Below are positions 13,201 through 25,454 of a stretch of DNA of 64,000 nt, piece by piece (the stretch's first letter is position 1; each line of letters begins with the position of its first letter). Location: positions 2,170,001 through 2,234,000 of the forward strand of contig CP099842.1 of assembly GCA_030062745.1 (NCBI GenBank), in the 5' to 3' direction. Origin of the DNA: Capitulum mitella. Taxonomy: Eukaryota; Arthropoda; Thecostraca; Pollicipedomorpha; Pollicipedidae. Made by a program: the position numbers and the translations under genes. The notes under the pieces were generated by a model. It saw only the letters and a list, made by a program, of their open reading frames with translations, ran no database searches and was not told the DNA's origin.

Positions 13201-14595
13201 TTTCGAGCTATTGCCAAAATATTACACTCAGGACCGGGAAAGCAAAATTTATCCCATGCAGTTTTTGCACCATTTCATTCCTTAGCAAAATCCAAAGTAC
13301 CGAGTTTGCCAGGAAGAGTTCGATGTCTCCCTCGTTGCCGGCGTAGAAGAAGATGGGTCCGCCGTCGTGGTCCCACCACGTGTCGTTCACCAGGTAGCGC
13401 ATTTGGTAGACGTCGTTGTTGGCGAAGCTGAAGTGGTCCACCTGCGTACCAGACCTTTCATAAGCCTGCGATTTAGCGGAACGAGCAACAGATGCCGTCA
13501 CCGATCCGGTCACGGACTCATGGACCCCACCCGGACCCTGTCCACGGACACACAGACCCGCCGTAGGATCTGGTCATGGATATATGGATCCCGCCCGGAT
13601 CCGGTAGTGGGTACGCCGATCCCGCCGTGGATCTGGTCACGGATACAGGGATCTCACCACGGTTCTGGCCACGGGTGCACAGGATCTCGCCAAGGATCTG
13701 GTCACGGCAGCACGGATCCAACCTCTGCAGACAACCGTCGTCAGCGCAGGTGGTAAAACGATCGAGACGCTCCCAGCGTTCAGCAGGGCGCGTAAGGATT
13801 CTCTCGGTAACAAACCGCGCCTGTCCGGACCCGTCTGGTCAGCAAAGAAAACATCTGGCCACTGGCGCGCGAGCCGGGAGACCTGTCGCCGAATGAACAG
13901 CGAAAGACAGTTTATCTGAACTCAAACGAAGAACCAGGGAATTTCCGATTAGCATTCAAATAAACGTCGTCAGATACACCATGCAGATACGAGTTTATCA
14001 CGATGCAGATGCACCGTACGATCGAAAGTCGAACCGTTTACGACTTTTTTCCTTTTCCTGTTTTCGCGCATACATTCAACCCCTGTGTACAGGAGGGGTT
14101 GCAGCTCTGCAGATGCTCATTCTTGCATGTTCTGGACGAAACCACTATCAGAAGAAAAGACCAGAAGCAGAGTGGTGCAGGCGCAACGACGGCATAGACT
14201 TACAACGTCATTCCGCTTATCTGTGCACCGGGAATTTTTGCAGTTTGAACTAAGATTTCTACATGGAAACCGACCTTCTCCGTGCCGTTGCAGTCAAGTG
14301 CCGCAGTTTGTTCGAAGCTCGTGAAAACAAAAGAGTCTAGAGAGAGAAGTCCTGCACGGCCGGAAAATGAAATATTTATAACGTCTGCACGTCCCACGAT
14401 TCCTTGACACCCAGCACAAAAACCATCCAGACCTCATGCGACGAGCGTAAAATAAACAGCGGTCGGACTGAGAAGCCCTCTGACCACCGGGGCAGTCCAG
14501 CGCCGGCTTACCTGAGTGGTGTGCCAGTACTCCTTGTAGCCATAGCCGAGCGCTTGGGAAGCGCCGCACAGCGCCAGCAACAGCCGAGCCCACAT
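6909..14595 (-). CDS. S28 lysosomal Pro-X carboxypeptidase / dipeptidyl-peptidase 2-like
   Basis: A complete gene of eight exons: 14595-14512, 13441-13301, 12276-11993, 11189-11032, 9776-9607, 8819-8652, 7806-7537 and 7067-6909. All splice phases agree and the product is 477 aa, close to human PRCP and DPP7 (about 490-500). Residues 1-17 ([17 protein letters not shown]) look like a signal peptide. Family landmarks follow in order: [33 protein letters not shown] (nucleophile Ser151), NGLLDPW (Asp403), and GAHHLDLR (His428). The Asp-His spacing of 25 equals that of human PRCP (430/455). Six N-glycosylation sequons suit a secreted or lysosomal enzyme that cleaves next to proline. Sequence features are intermediate between PRCP and DPP7, so carboxypeptidase versus dipeptidyl-peptidase activity cannot be decided. 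Introns carry several minisatellites. Confidence 0.93.
9480..9606 (-). repeat. Three tandem copies abutting the S28 exon-5 donor
   Basis: Reading the minus strand from the donor at 9606, a 42-50 bp unit containing TCTCCGCTGACCGA-like words repeats about three times. The first copy overlaps the donor (GTGAGCCTATCTTCGCTGACC); later copies lose GTGAG. Confidence 0.5.
9810..9882. repeat. GAGCTGA-type simple repeat
   Basis: Degenerate repeats of GAGCTGA/ACTGAGCTG just beyond the S28 exon-5 acceptor, in the intron. A similar array occurs at 51630-51775. Confidence 0.6.
10073..10218. repeat. Two (TA)n microsatellites
   Basis: (TA)n at about 10073-10125 and 10172-10218, separated by about 45 bp of unique sequence, inside an intron of the S28 gene. 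Confidence 0.95.
11961..12007 (-). repeat. 27-bp duplication of the S28 exon-3 donor
   Basis: The block CTCACCCCTGCACGACGTG on the plus strand occurs at 11961-11979 and again at 11988-12006. Read on the minus strand, each copy is an exon end plus GGGTGAG donor. The offset of 27 nt is a multiple of three, but using the second copy would read an immediate TGA. Confidence 0.8.
13505..13725. repeat. Minisatellite in S28 intron 1
   Basis: A degenerate unit of about 39 bp containing GGATCTGGTCACGGA recurs roughly five times. It lies in the first intron, starting about 65 bp beyond the exon-2 acceptor. Confidence 0.65.
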
Positions 14596-15950
14596 CTGTC
14601 CTCCCGAGAGCGCGTGTCGGTCACAGCCGGACAGGACGCCGCAGATGCGAGGCCCACTGTATCGCGCCCAGCTCCCGTTTCCGCTGCGGCGCACCACGCG
14701 ATACCCACTAACGTAGGGGCGGTCCCAGCGCGTCCGGATGAGGGGGAGCGGGGAGGGCACGTCGTCAGCGCTGCTACCCAAGCTCATGCTCTCTCCGTAG
14801 GATAGCTCAGAAATCGATCGCTGTTGCTTTTCATAGCAATGAAAACGTCCAGACTAAGTTCATGCGTTTGTCGTTCGAGCTCCAAGAAGCAAAGCATGGC
14901 TGGTTCTGTTCTTCCGTCGGCCCTGATGCCTCTGAGCAGACCCTGTTTGTTCAGCTGCAGGTTTGCGCAATGGACGCATGTTTATCGCGTTGCGATAGAA
15001 ATTTCCCAGCTTGTTTAGCAAGGCTCCAACATGAGTGCCGTTCTGACAACGGCTGATAAGGTGCAATGCGAACTTCTGCTCGCTTCAAAACGCGAGGACA
15101 TTGCCGTCGGCGCCGAACCCTGCCTGAGCGGATTTGGGGAGAGATTTCCTCGGTAATGCCTTACACGTGATGATAGTCATCTGAATTGGAAGGCCGCCGA
15201 ATTCTGGGAAAGGCTCGGTCAGCACTGGATACAAAATAGGGACACTTGCCATAGAACAGCCGACACTAAAAATGGAATTTTGACCTAACACCATGGATAC
15301 TGGATGGAAACTGCAGAGGCATGGCATAATCCATCCACCATTGAGCCCAGGCACGTATCCAAGATTTCCCTCGTGGGAGGGGAGAGGGGGGGGGGCAAAT
15401 GTCAACATCCATCCATACACACGATCCTTACCCCTCCTGCCAGCGGGGCGCCAGGTCGGACCTTCAGGGAGATGAGATGGACCGGGTGAAGCCAACTACG
15501 AAGATAGAACGCATGGTCAATGCATGGTGGATGCACAGTGTTTGCGCGAGCTGCGTGGGGTAGGTAAACACTGGTTTGCATTTCGGCCTCTTGTCCACTG
15601 TTGCCGGGGATCAAATGTTTCCATTTCCCCTGTATATTTTGCATTCCCCGATTGTTGATTAAACAACTGAGCAAGGATGGCGTATTGAAAAAATCGAACG
15701 CAGAATAAAGGTGACGTGCGCGCAAAGGCGCTGAATGCCAATTTTCCCGAGACTCCGTAGTTGGAAAAATATCCTACCAATGCAAAAAAGTCAGTTGTGT
15801 TCAAAGGGCCATTTCACAGATTTTATTCAAAAAAATCCCACATTCATACGTGTTTTGGAATGAGATAGCCAAGCTGTAGGCTACATTCTTTAATCAATCA
15901 GTAACAATCGTCTTAAAAAAAATGTCTCATAAATTTAGCCTGGAGCGCGT
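14596..15950. other. Upstream of the S28 gene; no gene recognised
   Basis: The bases just above 14595 should hold the S28 leader and promoter. No TATA box or initiator was convincing. The rest contains G-tracts near 15380-15400 but no domain-bearing open frame. Confidence 0.35.
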
Positions 15951-15959
15951 GAAATTTGA

Positions 15960-16714
15960 AATTTGAAATTTGAAGTGCGCGACTTTGGGACCAGAGTCCA
16001 TGCTAAGTCGAGTTCATTGTCGGACCCTGGCCCTGTCACCCAAACGTTCCCAAATATGGAAAACGTTTTATCCCAGGCACCGAATCCTGCCGCTGGACTC
16101 CACGACACGGCCGCCTCGTGATCGGCTGACTCTCTCGGTCTCGGACCAAAAAGAGGTGCCGTTTCTGGGACTCAGCGTTTTAAACCTGGACCCGAGCAGC
16201 GCGTCTCAGAACTCTCTGCTTTCAAAGTAATTTTCCATAATTTCCCGTGTCCTACTAAGTGGTGAAACTGTTATCAGAAACGTTTTTCGACTTATCGAGC
16301 CTGTGTTTCAAAAGCTCAGCCAAGATGAAACGTTCCCTTAAAATCTCACCCGCCTAAATTTGAATGTCCTGGGACCTGGCGTCATCCTGTGACGACTTGG
16401 CCTGGAACACGCAAATCACGTTTTGGCGGGGCTCCGTCACGTCGTTTGGATTGGGGGATATAGCAGAGGCTGCCCCAAAAGCAATCTAGGAAACCAGAAG
16501 AGTAAAGAATTTTGGCTAAAACTCATCGGATTTGCACTTTTACAAGTACCAGGCCGTTTTTTGCTGTACTACATGGATAAAATGCGCCACATTCCGATAA
16601 TGATGCAATGTAACTTCCCTTTTGCTTGAAAATCATACAATGTGGGGGGGATCGGGACTTAATATGTGTTTATATATATATACATATATAACATCCAGTA
16701 TACATATATATACA

Positions 16715-16745
<31 letters not shown>

Positions 16746-16749
16746 GTAG

Positions 16750-16790
<41 letters not shown>

Positions 16791-17000
16791 ATACAAAAAT
16801 ATGGAGCGACTTTGCACCAAGTACCGAACCAGATGGCACTGGAGGACCTTTACCGTGCACCGTGCAATTCCTACGACACGGCTGGCCCGTGACTGGCTGA
16901 CCCTTTCGATCTCTGACCAAATACAGGTGCCTGTTCTGGGTCTCGAACCCAGTTCCTGTCATGCACCGGATCTGTTGTCCGGCTCCTCATCCATCAGGTT
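15960..17000. repeat. Two diverged copies of a dispersed repeat around a (TA)n tract
   Basis: About 16070-16170 and 16825-16950 share a block with CGACACGGC, GATCGGCTGACTCTCTCGG/GACTGGCTGACCCTTTCGA-like words, then TCTGACCAAATACAGGTGCC-like sequence and a TCTGGG ending. Between them, 16671-16793 is a (TA)n/(TATACA)n microsatellite. On the minus strand the second copy contains GGGTTCGAGACCC, which resembles a pol III B box, so a tRNA-derived SINE is possible. No clear A box was found. Confidence 0.4.
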
Positions 17001-17039
17001 ACCATGGCGCTTGACCGAACCCAACACCGAAGTATAATT

Positions 17040-19985
17040 TCATTCGGAAGTTACACCGACATGTTATGCGCTGCCCTATTTGATTTCAGAAATTACGGAT
17101 TAAACGAGTTTACTAATGTCCTGTATGTATTCGACCTACATCATCTGTACAACGGGAACGACAAAACATCGTACAATTCCATTTCACCACAAAATGTCGA
17201 CAACTGTCCCCGGATCTTGACCGTCTGCTCCAAACTGCTGACCCTTTCCACCACTGTCCCAACTAGACCCCATCCAAATCTGTCATAGCAAGAGTGGGGA
17301 GAGGCAAACGCTGATTTTCAACTCATTAGTCACTATGCAATGTCATACAAGGTTAATATTAAAATTATTGAGGTGTCTGGAGACAAGATCACCGTAGCCA
17401 GTATTATACAAGTAAGCTTCGCCTCACGAAGAGAAAACATCACCTGACGGTGGCGCTACCAACGACAGCTGAGCAAGCCACCACTCGTTCGTCAGATTAC
17501 GCGCAGCCTGTGTCTGTTTGCAACTTTTAAATGCACATTCCGACCTAATAATAACTTACCTGACCAACCTAACCTGTCTTACACCTACTGCTGTACCGAC
17601 TCCTGTCCTTACGCTTAAGTTCTCGTACTGCTAAGCTTTTATTTTGGAAAATGATGAAGGTTTGACCGCGAAGACGAGTTCACTGCTTCCGTGCAATATT
17701 GGTTGCACCGTCGCTACTTGTGGTACCGCTGTCACCGGTAATGATCTTGAATGGTGAGGTGATGCCAACTCCCAGATTACCTACCCCTTAGTTTGTCAAT
17801 GCCTTTCTATTCCATCTTAAGCAAACGATATAAAAAAGAACACCAATTTCCCCAGGAATGTCGATATACTAGTATTCGTTAACGTACAAAATACGGATAC
17901 GTTGAATAATTGTAACTAACCTGAACTGAATTTTGAAGTGAATAACCGGACTGAATAAATGTAACTGGAATATAGAACTGGATAATAATGTACAAATAAC
18001 TAAAGATATCTCTTATATCCATCTTGATCCTGAAGCCGTCGCACAAGCACTAGTATTTAGGTGCCCATGCATAGTCCTGCCTCGCATTGCATCATTTTTG
18101 AGTAGCAATATAGTTGCCATTTACTGCTAGACTCAACAGCAGGAGGTAAAAACGTTCAATAATGTGCATGCTCTTTCTTGCAATACCCAGCAACTGCAAC
18201 ATCAGCTTTTCGGGTGTAAATATTGGAGCCTGCATTCGGCAGTTGCTGGGGTATAACCCCCCGAATTAGATTATTGGGGGGACGCATCCCCCCTGTGGCG
18301 GTGACCATGAGAGCTGGCCACGCGACTGGAACCAATGTGTGTAATCTAGCGCAAAAGAAATATATGCTTTTATAATAATCGCCCATGATAAATCTTTCTT
18401 TTTGACCACTGTTGTTATTTCCAACCAAGAAATATTGCAATGTCAATCTTGCCCTGAAAAATGCTATCTCGAGCATTGCATATTTCGTGGGAATTTTTCC
18501 CAAAGTTTCGTATTCATTTTTTCCTTCTGCTTGAGTTCATATGGTCTGCTCGGCTGACTGTTATGACATCTTGTAAAAAATCACTTGCCCAAGCTCGTAG
18601 CCAGGGGGGCATGGGATCATGTCCCCCTGAGTCAAGCGGCCTACACTAGATGTTTGTCGAGCCCGCAGAAATACGGAATAGCGATCACATACGTAGTGTA
18701 AGAGCAACATATGTTTTTCCTGTGCGTTAAGTGTGAGGTCAGATGCATAAAACTCCTGCTTTGTCCGAAAAATTTTGCCATATGCCAATAGCACATGACA
18801 ATATTGGACATTTGCTCTTCCCCCTGGGGAAAATCCTGGCTAGGCGCTTGCATCTGCCAATGTCTGTAGCGCTCGTGAAAACACCGTTCCAGTCATTGTT
18901 TTTGTCGTGAGCAATATTCTGGTTGTCTGTGTCCGTTTCTAGTCCACCGATCCAAGTTTCACAAAAACTGTTCCGCTTCGGAGGCCCTTTGTTCACGAAG
19001 CTTACCGTTTCGTCAGTAGTCTCGGGACCTTGCAGAACTACACAAAACACCGATTCCACTGACCTGGAAACGACAATCAATTATCCGCACGGACGGCTGA
19101 AAACCGTGATTTCCCAATGGGCGGAGTTTTTATTGTCATATTCACATGCGATGGACGAAATACGTCACCTCACAATATGAAAGGAAAAGTATGTTTTGGC
19201 CAGATTCCCTGGCAATCAGTTAACTATAACGCACAACAGGTTGAGTAAAGTAGAGCTACACGCTAGGGCAATTCATCGGCTACTTCTACAGAGTAAATGT
19301 TTCATATGTCTGATAACGTGTCGCACCTACCATTGCTTGGGATGCCTTCGACACCTTTTTCTCTGTTTGTGCCGTAACAAGCTATCCAGTTTCTATGCGA
19401 TGCCACCTTATACAAATATCAATGATCTACTAGCATTTTTTTCGATCCGAATGATCCTCGTAGGCTTTTTTTGTGGCAACATCCTTTTCTGTGCATCCAG
19501 AAAGTCTATCCGCTACGCTTAACCACAATCAGACAGCAAGCCAGACGAGCAACTCCATCAACGACTCTGTCAGCCCATTAAAGGTGGTTGACGCACTCCA
19601 CCACAGAACAGTTTGGGGCTCCCTCGCCGGCAGGCGGCATGGACGCGTGAGGCGACCGCCAGCACCGCTGGCCGGGGACGGAGCAGCCAGCAGCGGCGTT
19701 TCACGCCCGGAACAGCTGACAGCGGCGCCGGTACTCCAGGCACGGAACATCCGACAGTGGTTCCGGTACCACGCCCGAGGGCAGGACGGGAATGGCGAGG
19801 GAACGGCGCACGCTGAGAGGCCGAAAACGGAACCGACCGGCACTCAGGTCGGCGCCCATGGTCGAGGTGGCGCGGGCAGGCCGTTAGACGGCCACACAAT
19901 CGGAACGGACAGCCTTACTGCCCGCTGTCCCACGGCGCGGCCTGGACGCCTCCACGCGGACCGCGTCACGGGGCAATCTCTCGGC
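17040..19985. other. Gene-poor DNA with scattered repeat debris
   Basis: AT-rich non-coding DNA. G/C-tract pieces such as AGCCAGGGGGGCATGGGATC near 18600 look like ends of old dispersed elements. No complete element, gene or RNA was recognised. Confidence 0.35.
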
Positions 19986-19989
19986 AGCC

Positions 19990-20326
19990 GAGAAGAGACG
20001 GCAGACTGGTGACGCATGACGGCAGACTGATGACGCGTAACGGCAGACTGGTGACGCATGACGGCAGACTGATGACGCGTAACGGCAGACTGGTGACGCA
20101 TGACGGCAGACTGATGACGGGTAACGGCAGACTGATGACGCATGACGGCAGACTGATGACGGGTAACGGCAGACTGATGACGCATGACGGCAGACTGGTG
20201 ACGCGTAACGGCAGACTGATGACGCGTAATGGCAGACTGATGACGCATGACGGCAGACTGATGACGCATGACGGCAGATTGGTGACGCGTAACGGCAGAC
20301 TGGTGACGCGTGACGGCAGACTGCCT
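19990..20326. repeat. 21-bp minisatellite, 16 copies
   Basis: The unit GACGCATGACGGCAGACTGGT alternates with a variant (GACGCGTAACGGCAGACTGAT). Because the period is 21, both strands stay open (plus MTHDGRL, minus MRHQSAV), but nothing suggests translation. Every copy contains TGACG, the half-site bound by CREB/ATF-type bZIP proteins. Confidence 0.93.
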
Positions 20327-20939
20327 GAAGACGGCGATTAGGCGATGTTGCGTCCGAGACGTTCAGACAGACGACGTGTGGAAGGTTTGGTAAATTAAAC
20401 GCGTGCCGTCAAACACAGCAGACGCGACGCAGCTCGGTGGACGTGAACAAAGGCGGAGATCGGGGAGGTGGTCGACAGTTACTGCGAAGTCCCAATAACC
20501 GGCTAGCTGGCTGATTCCGTAAAGCCGTTATCCAAAGTCATGCTCTCTATTCGTCGTCGGGTCACTAGGCACAGTCCAGCCCACTAAAACAAAAAAAAAA
20601 ACATCAAATAAAAAACCGGTTATGTCCTTGTTTCAGCGTAAAGTGGATCGGCCACATCTCTCCCAGAAGAAAGTCCTGACTAGCTTCTGCGCCTGTAATG
20701 CCCGTTCTCTAGTCCCGCGTTGGCTGCGTGTACAGTCGGCATAGCGGTACGCGATATGAAAGGTTGTGTTTTTAGGCCGTTATTTGCTGCTCGGAGCCAG
20801 GGACTCGGGAGACGTCACTCGTATCGCCTGTTCTGGTCTCTGCCACCGCGGCCTCTAGTGAACAATCTAATCACCTTATCCTGCCTCTCGGGTTGGCGGG
20901 AGAAGCTTGGTAGGACTGCGCCAAGTTCATCCTCTTCCC

Positions 20940-21655
20940 TCAGCTGAATGGCGGGTGGGGCTCGGCGGTGACTGTTAGTTCGTGTTCCCCTCAGGTCTAT
21001 GGAGGGTGGGGCTCGGCTGTGATTGTTAGCTCGTGCTTCCCCTCAGCTGAATGGAGGGTAGGGCTCAGTGGTGACTCTTAACCCGTGTTCACCTTATGTC
21101 TGTGGAGGGTAGGGCTCGGTGGTGTCTCTTAACTCGTGTTCCCCTTATATCTGTGGAGGGTAGGGCTCAGTGGTGACTCTTAACCCGTGTTCACCTTATG
21201 TCTGTGGAGGGTAGGGCTCGGTGGTGACTCTTCAACTCGTGTTCCCCTTATGTCTGTGGAGGTTTGGGCTCGGTGGTGACTTAGCTTCTGCTCCCCCTCC
21301 CCCCGCTGCATGGAAGGTGAGGCTCGATGGTGACTGTTATCTAATCCCCCTCAGCTGTACGGAATGTGAGGCTCAGTGGTGACTGTTAGCCTCTGCTCCC
21401 CCTCCCCACCACTGAAGAGAAGGTAGGGCTCGGTGGTGATTATTAGCTCCTGTTCCCCCTCAGCTGTATGGAGAGTGGGGCTCAGTGGTGGCTGTTAGCT
21501 CGTGCTCCCCCCAGCTGAATGGATGGTAGGGCTTAATGACCATTATTAGCTAGTGCTTCCCCCAGCTGTACGGAGAACGGGGCTCAGTGGTAACGGTTAG
21601 CTCGTGACCCCCCCCCCCCTGAGCTGTGTGGAGGTTGGAGCTCGGTGGCGACTGT
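20940..21655. repeat. ~60-bp minisatellite, about 12 copies
   Basis: A degenerate unit of about 60 bp contains TGGAGGGTAGGGCTCGGTGG, then TGACTGTTAGCTCGTG, then a CCCCCTCAGCTG stretch. Each unit ends in a pyrimidine run followed by CAG, so the array resembles repeated 3' splice sites; no neighbouring exon was identified. Confidence 0.85.
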
Positions 21656-21659
21656 TCGT

Positions 21660-22765
21660 TTGTTCGTCCCCTTCGGCTGGGCGCGGCTCAGTTGGCGGCG
21701 ATCGCCCATGACGCCCGGTGTCATTGTCGTCGTCACGGGCGAGACTCGGCCGTCACGGCCGACAGGTCCCACCCCGGCCGGGCGCAGCCCGCTCGGCTAG
21801 AAAGTGAACGTGTCCCTCCGCCCGCGCCGCACGCGCCGCCCGTGGCCAGGCCCGTCTATTGACCGTCAATGGCTGGGCGCGCGCGGTCCAGCCCAGGAGC
21901 GGCGCCCATGCAGCGAGTTGCCTTATGACGCACGCACGCAAACGCGTTACACGTCAAGCCGGCGTTGCTTTTCGACCGTCTTTGTTCCTCGTTTCGAGAC
22001 GTTGCAGTTTTGGCAGCACTCGTCATATCCCTGGATATTCATCGACGTTTTAGACTCAGCGGTTGAGATCCATTGCCGCGCACGTGTCTGCTTCCAAGAT
22101 TTCTGACGGAACGGCTCCAATACGTTGTATAAATGCATAAATGTGCAGTGTAGCGACATGGAAGTGAACACAACGCTCAGCCATCCAGCCCAGCTTTAGC
22201 CGAACAGCACGGCAGGTGCTCCTGGTAACCACCACCCGCCGCGAATCGGCTTTGACTGAGCGCCGGACACGCCGGACTTTCCCTCAGCGTGCCCCGGGGC
22301 GGCGGCGGCGGCCGGAGCGCGTGCGGCGCCGGAGCGGCCAGCTGACGCGCTCCTCGCTCGCTGACGCGAGCCGGCCAGCGGGCCGATAACGCCGGCCGAA
22401 CGGACGATAGCGGCCGGCAATCGTCGCCGACCCGTTTTCGGCCCAACTGGGTCATCGACACGCGCGTCGACGGCGGCGCGGCGCCTGAAGCCGCTTCATC
22501 GATTCTCGGCGCGTTATTAATTATCCAGCGGGAAAAAGGCGCGCCGGCGGGGTTTGTCGCGCGGTGACGGCGCGCCGCGGCCGGCTCAGCTGATGCGGCG
22601 GCGGCGGCGCGCGCCGCGCTGCAGTCGTCGCGTCGCCGGCGAGTGTGGCGCACGTGCGGCGGTGCGGGCTCGGCGCGTGCGGCGGACGGTCGGTACGTGC
22701 GGCCGGAGGAGCTGCCGCCGCTGACGGCTGGCAGGTGAGACGCGGTGGACGGCTGTACAGCCGAG
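21660..22765. promoter_or_regulatory. CpG-rich island, possible promoter of an unseen gene
   Basis: Very GC- and CpG-rich, with long spurious open frames on both strands made of Ala/Arg/Pro. No adjoining exon was recognised in either direction. It could be an unannotated transcription start or simply a GC-rich island. Confidence 0.25.
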
Positions 22766-23642
22766 AACAGTTGGCCACTTTTGACGATGGGAACGGATTT
22801 TTTACAGCTCGGTGCGATACCGAGTTTCGATGACAGCACCTGGATCTTTCCAGAAAGAAAAGAGGAACATTATTAAGTTCACAGATATAGAAGTAGGGGC
22901 AGCTGAGTCATGTCCCGCCTCATTTTTCCCGAAATTCGAACACTGACCCTGTTGCGCTGCTTGGAAAGAATTGCTTTCATACGTGCCGTTAGCATGGATA
23001 CGTTTTCCGAGGCTCCTATGCTGTTGGCTGTCATTGCCTTTAAAAAAAAAAGGTGAGACTCCAGCCGCAGCTGAAGCCCATGTTAATAAACAAGATGAAA
23101 ACGAGTTCTTTTGTAACGCAAAATGTTGCATGCAATGTTTGGGTAATAAGTGGAGTAGTTATGTGGTCGCGGTACCATTATGCTGATTAACTTGAGAATT
23201 CAGACTCAGACTCAGGCGTTTATTAAGGTCATCCACAACACACGGCGACTCCTTTGACCTCTCGTCGGCAACTTAAACGAAATGAAAAAAGAACAACACG
23301 GGTGGACTCAAAAGGAAACAGTCGCACGGTCACGTGCACACGTACACACCCTGGTCGGTCAGGCGCACAACACAGGCGACTCACCGGGTGGCGCGTGAAG
23401 GTTGAAACTGGCAGTCTCAACAGTTCGGACAGCAAAACGTTGAAAAAGGCGACTGCCGGGCAGCAGAACCATCTCTTACATGATCGTATTTTTTGGCGGC
23501 CGAAAATGGCTTTCGCTGCGTAGTTCACAATTTTGGCATCCGAGACTGGTTGTTTTGCGTATGCCGTATACCAAAATGCAGTACCGGATCTGTGAGAGTA
23601 CCATAGCACTGACCAGCGCGGAGATGATAGGGGTGGCAACAG

Positions 23643-24165
23643 AGGCGTCGATTTCTGTAAATGACTGGTGAGGGCAAGCCGAGGTCCCGACAACCTAACC
23701 TCCCCAAATGTAGGTTTCTCAGCGGATTGAACCCACGTTATTTTGACCAGCGGAAATTTATAAGTTTTTTGCAACTATTTACCAAACAAAAATTGCATTT
23801 TCTCCATGTATATAGGTGTATATATATATATATATATATATTGGTATATATATATATCATTGGTATATATATAGAGAGAGAGAGAGAGAGGGGAGAGAGA
23901 GAAAGAAAGAAAGAGGGAGAGAGAGAGAGAGAGGGAAAGAGGGAGACAGAGAGAGAAAGAGAGAGGGAGAGAGAGATAGATAGAAGGAGGAAGAAAAGTA
24001 GATACGTCGCCTTAAACTTGCTTCTTTACTTTCTGCCTATCTCGTATCCATTGCGGCCGTTTTTGGTTATTATTACTCATTTCCCGTAAAAACTGGCAGA
24101 AAAAATTGGTTGGCCAAACCAGCATGGGGGAGGGGCAAAATCAACATTTGGTGGGCAAGAACCCT
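23643..24165 (+). repeat. Dispersed non-coding repeat, copy 1
   Basis: Matches the reverse complement of 62165-62552 along most of its length. Shared words include GCGTCGATTTCTGTAAAT, TTATTTTGACCA, AAATTGCATTT, TCCATTGCGG and TTACTCATTTCCC. In this copy a (TA)n then (GA)n microsatellite (about 23819-23990) sits in the middle; the other copy has only a short (TA)n at that point. No coding capacity. Confidence 0.75.
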
Positions 24166-24265
24166 CTCAAAAGATTAGAAACCGACACCGCTGGTTGGCA
24201 GGTAGCTCCTCAGATGCGACAGTGTGTCATATCGCATCTGAGCGATAGTGTGCCTAGTCCTAGAC

Positions 24266-24950
24266 TCAGATGCGATAGTGTGCGATAGTCCTAGTATCGA
24301 GGTCGATGCCGTGGAGACTTGATTTTAATAGGAGTTGTGTGTGGTCAGTCACATCAGGGCGTTTGTTCAAGCCCAGGCAGCAGAGGAGGAAAATTTCCCC
24401 GCGATCCTTGGCAGAAAGAATATGGTCATAGATGAAGCAGAGGGTGGTTTCCGTTGCGTGACGGGGGGGGGGGGACGAAAACCGTGTTGACTTGGAGACA
24501 GGAGGTGGTCCCGGAATACGTAATTGAAGAGCTGTTAGTGGACAGCGCACACTTCAATTTTAGAGATGACAGGAACGATAGAGACAGGGCGAAAGTTGGA
24601 AGGATCAGAAGGACCGCCGGACTTGAAGATTGGATGGTCGAGGGAATGTTCCCATGATTCACGAACATCGGCCCGGGAGAGGCTGGAATTGACCAAATGG
24701 CGGAGCACCGCCACGAAAGACCGGAATCGCAGTCGGAGCAAATGCACAGTGATGCCATGATCGCCACAGACGGACGAACCATCCATCCCAAAGACGATGG
24801 CCCGCAGCTCCGACTGCGTCAATGGCACCGGCTCGAGAGCACAGCCACCAACATGCGGCAGGCGGCAGGGAAGGTTTGGCGTCTCCCCCATGCGCCTCAC
24901 CTTCCCGCCACTCGCGCTCCTGCACCGGCAAACAACCGGTCCAGCTCCTG
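24266..24950 (-). mobile_element. Old LINE reverse-transcriptase fragment
   Basis: On the minus strand a non-LTR reverse-transcriptase region is readable in two successive frames. The first gives PLTQSELRAIVFGMDG, then DHPIFKSGGPSDPSNFRPVS and ISKIE, the finger and motif-1 region of LINE polymerases. The second continues with TETTLCFIYDHILSAKDRGE and LCCLGLNKRPDV. The latter corresponds to the conserved DLSKAFD catalytic motif, with the aspartate replaced by glycine. A frameshift near 24540, a poly-C interruption near 24470, and loss of the endonuclease and ends make it inactive. It resembles the CR1/Jockey-type clades; the exact clade is not determinable. Confidence 0.8.
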
Positions 24951-25454
24951 AGATGACGCGTCTGGCAGCTTCTGCCAAAACACATCTGAATGCTTAATTC
25001 TCGTCCATGGATTATCTCGTCGATCTGAAATGTTTTCGCCGTGTCTAGCAGAGTCGTCATTCACAACGTGACTTTTTAATTTCGACACTGATTACGGTCA
25101 GCGTAAGGGCAAACTCAGTTCGCTTTTAGAACTTTGTTTTGTTCCCTGTCCGTTTCGAAAACCGATGAACTGGCTTGGTCTGCTTCGATCGCAGACAGTG
25201 GCCGGTTGCTTGCCACTTTCCGCTAAAGGCTTCCGCGAACCAGTGCCAAAGTACATACGAGTAATGCTTTTGGCAATTTCGATTATTGTGACAGCACACT
25301 GTTATTGTCATATTTGACTCATATTCTCACTTCATTCTCTCATATTCTCATTCAAATTCTCACTTTGTCCCCAGCTTTCATGAATACTTCATTACTTTTG
25401 CTTTATGTTATGACTTGTAGTAATGCGCCGGTATAAGTTGAGATGATTGGGTTG

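Noticed and set aside
16800-17000. tRNA gene
   Set aside because: Only a B-box-like GGTTCGAGACCC is present; no cloverleaf or A box could be drawn.
19990-20326. CRISPR-like array
   Set aside because: The units are directly contiguous with no unique spacers, and the DNA is eukaryotic.
19844-20341. Long frames of MRHQSAV / MTHDGRL repeats
   Set aside because: A 21-bp tandem array is open on both strands by period alone; there is no start context, splice site or domain.
22177-22839. 220-codon minus-strand frame in the CpG-rich island
   Set aside because: Low-complexity Ala/Arg/Ser/Pro with no family features; expected by chance at this GC content.
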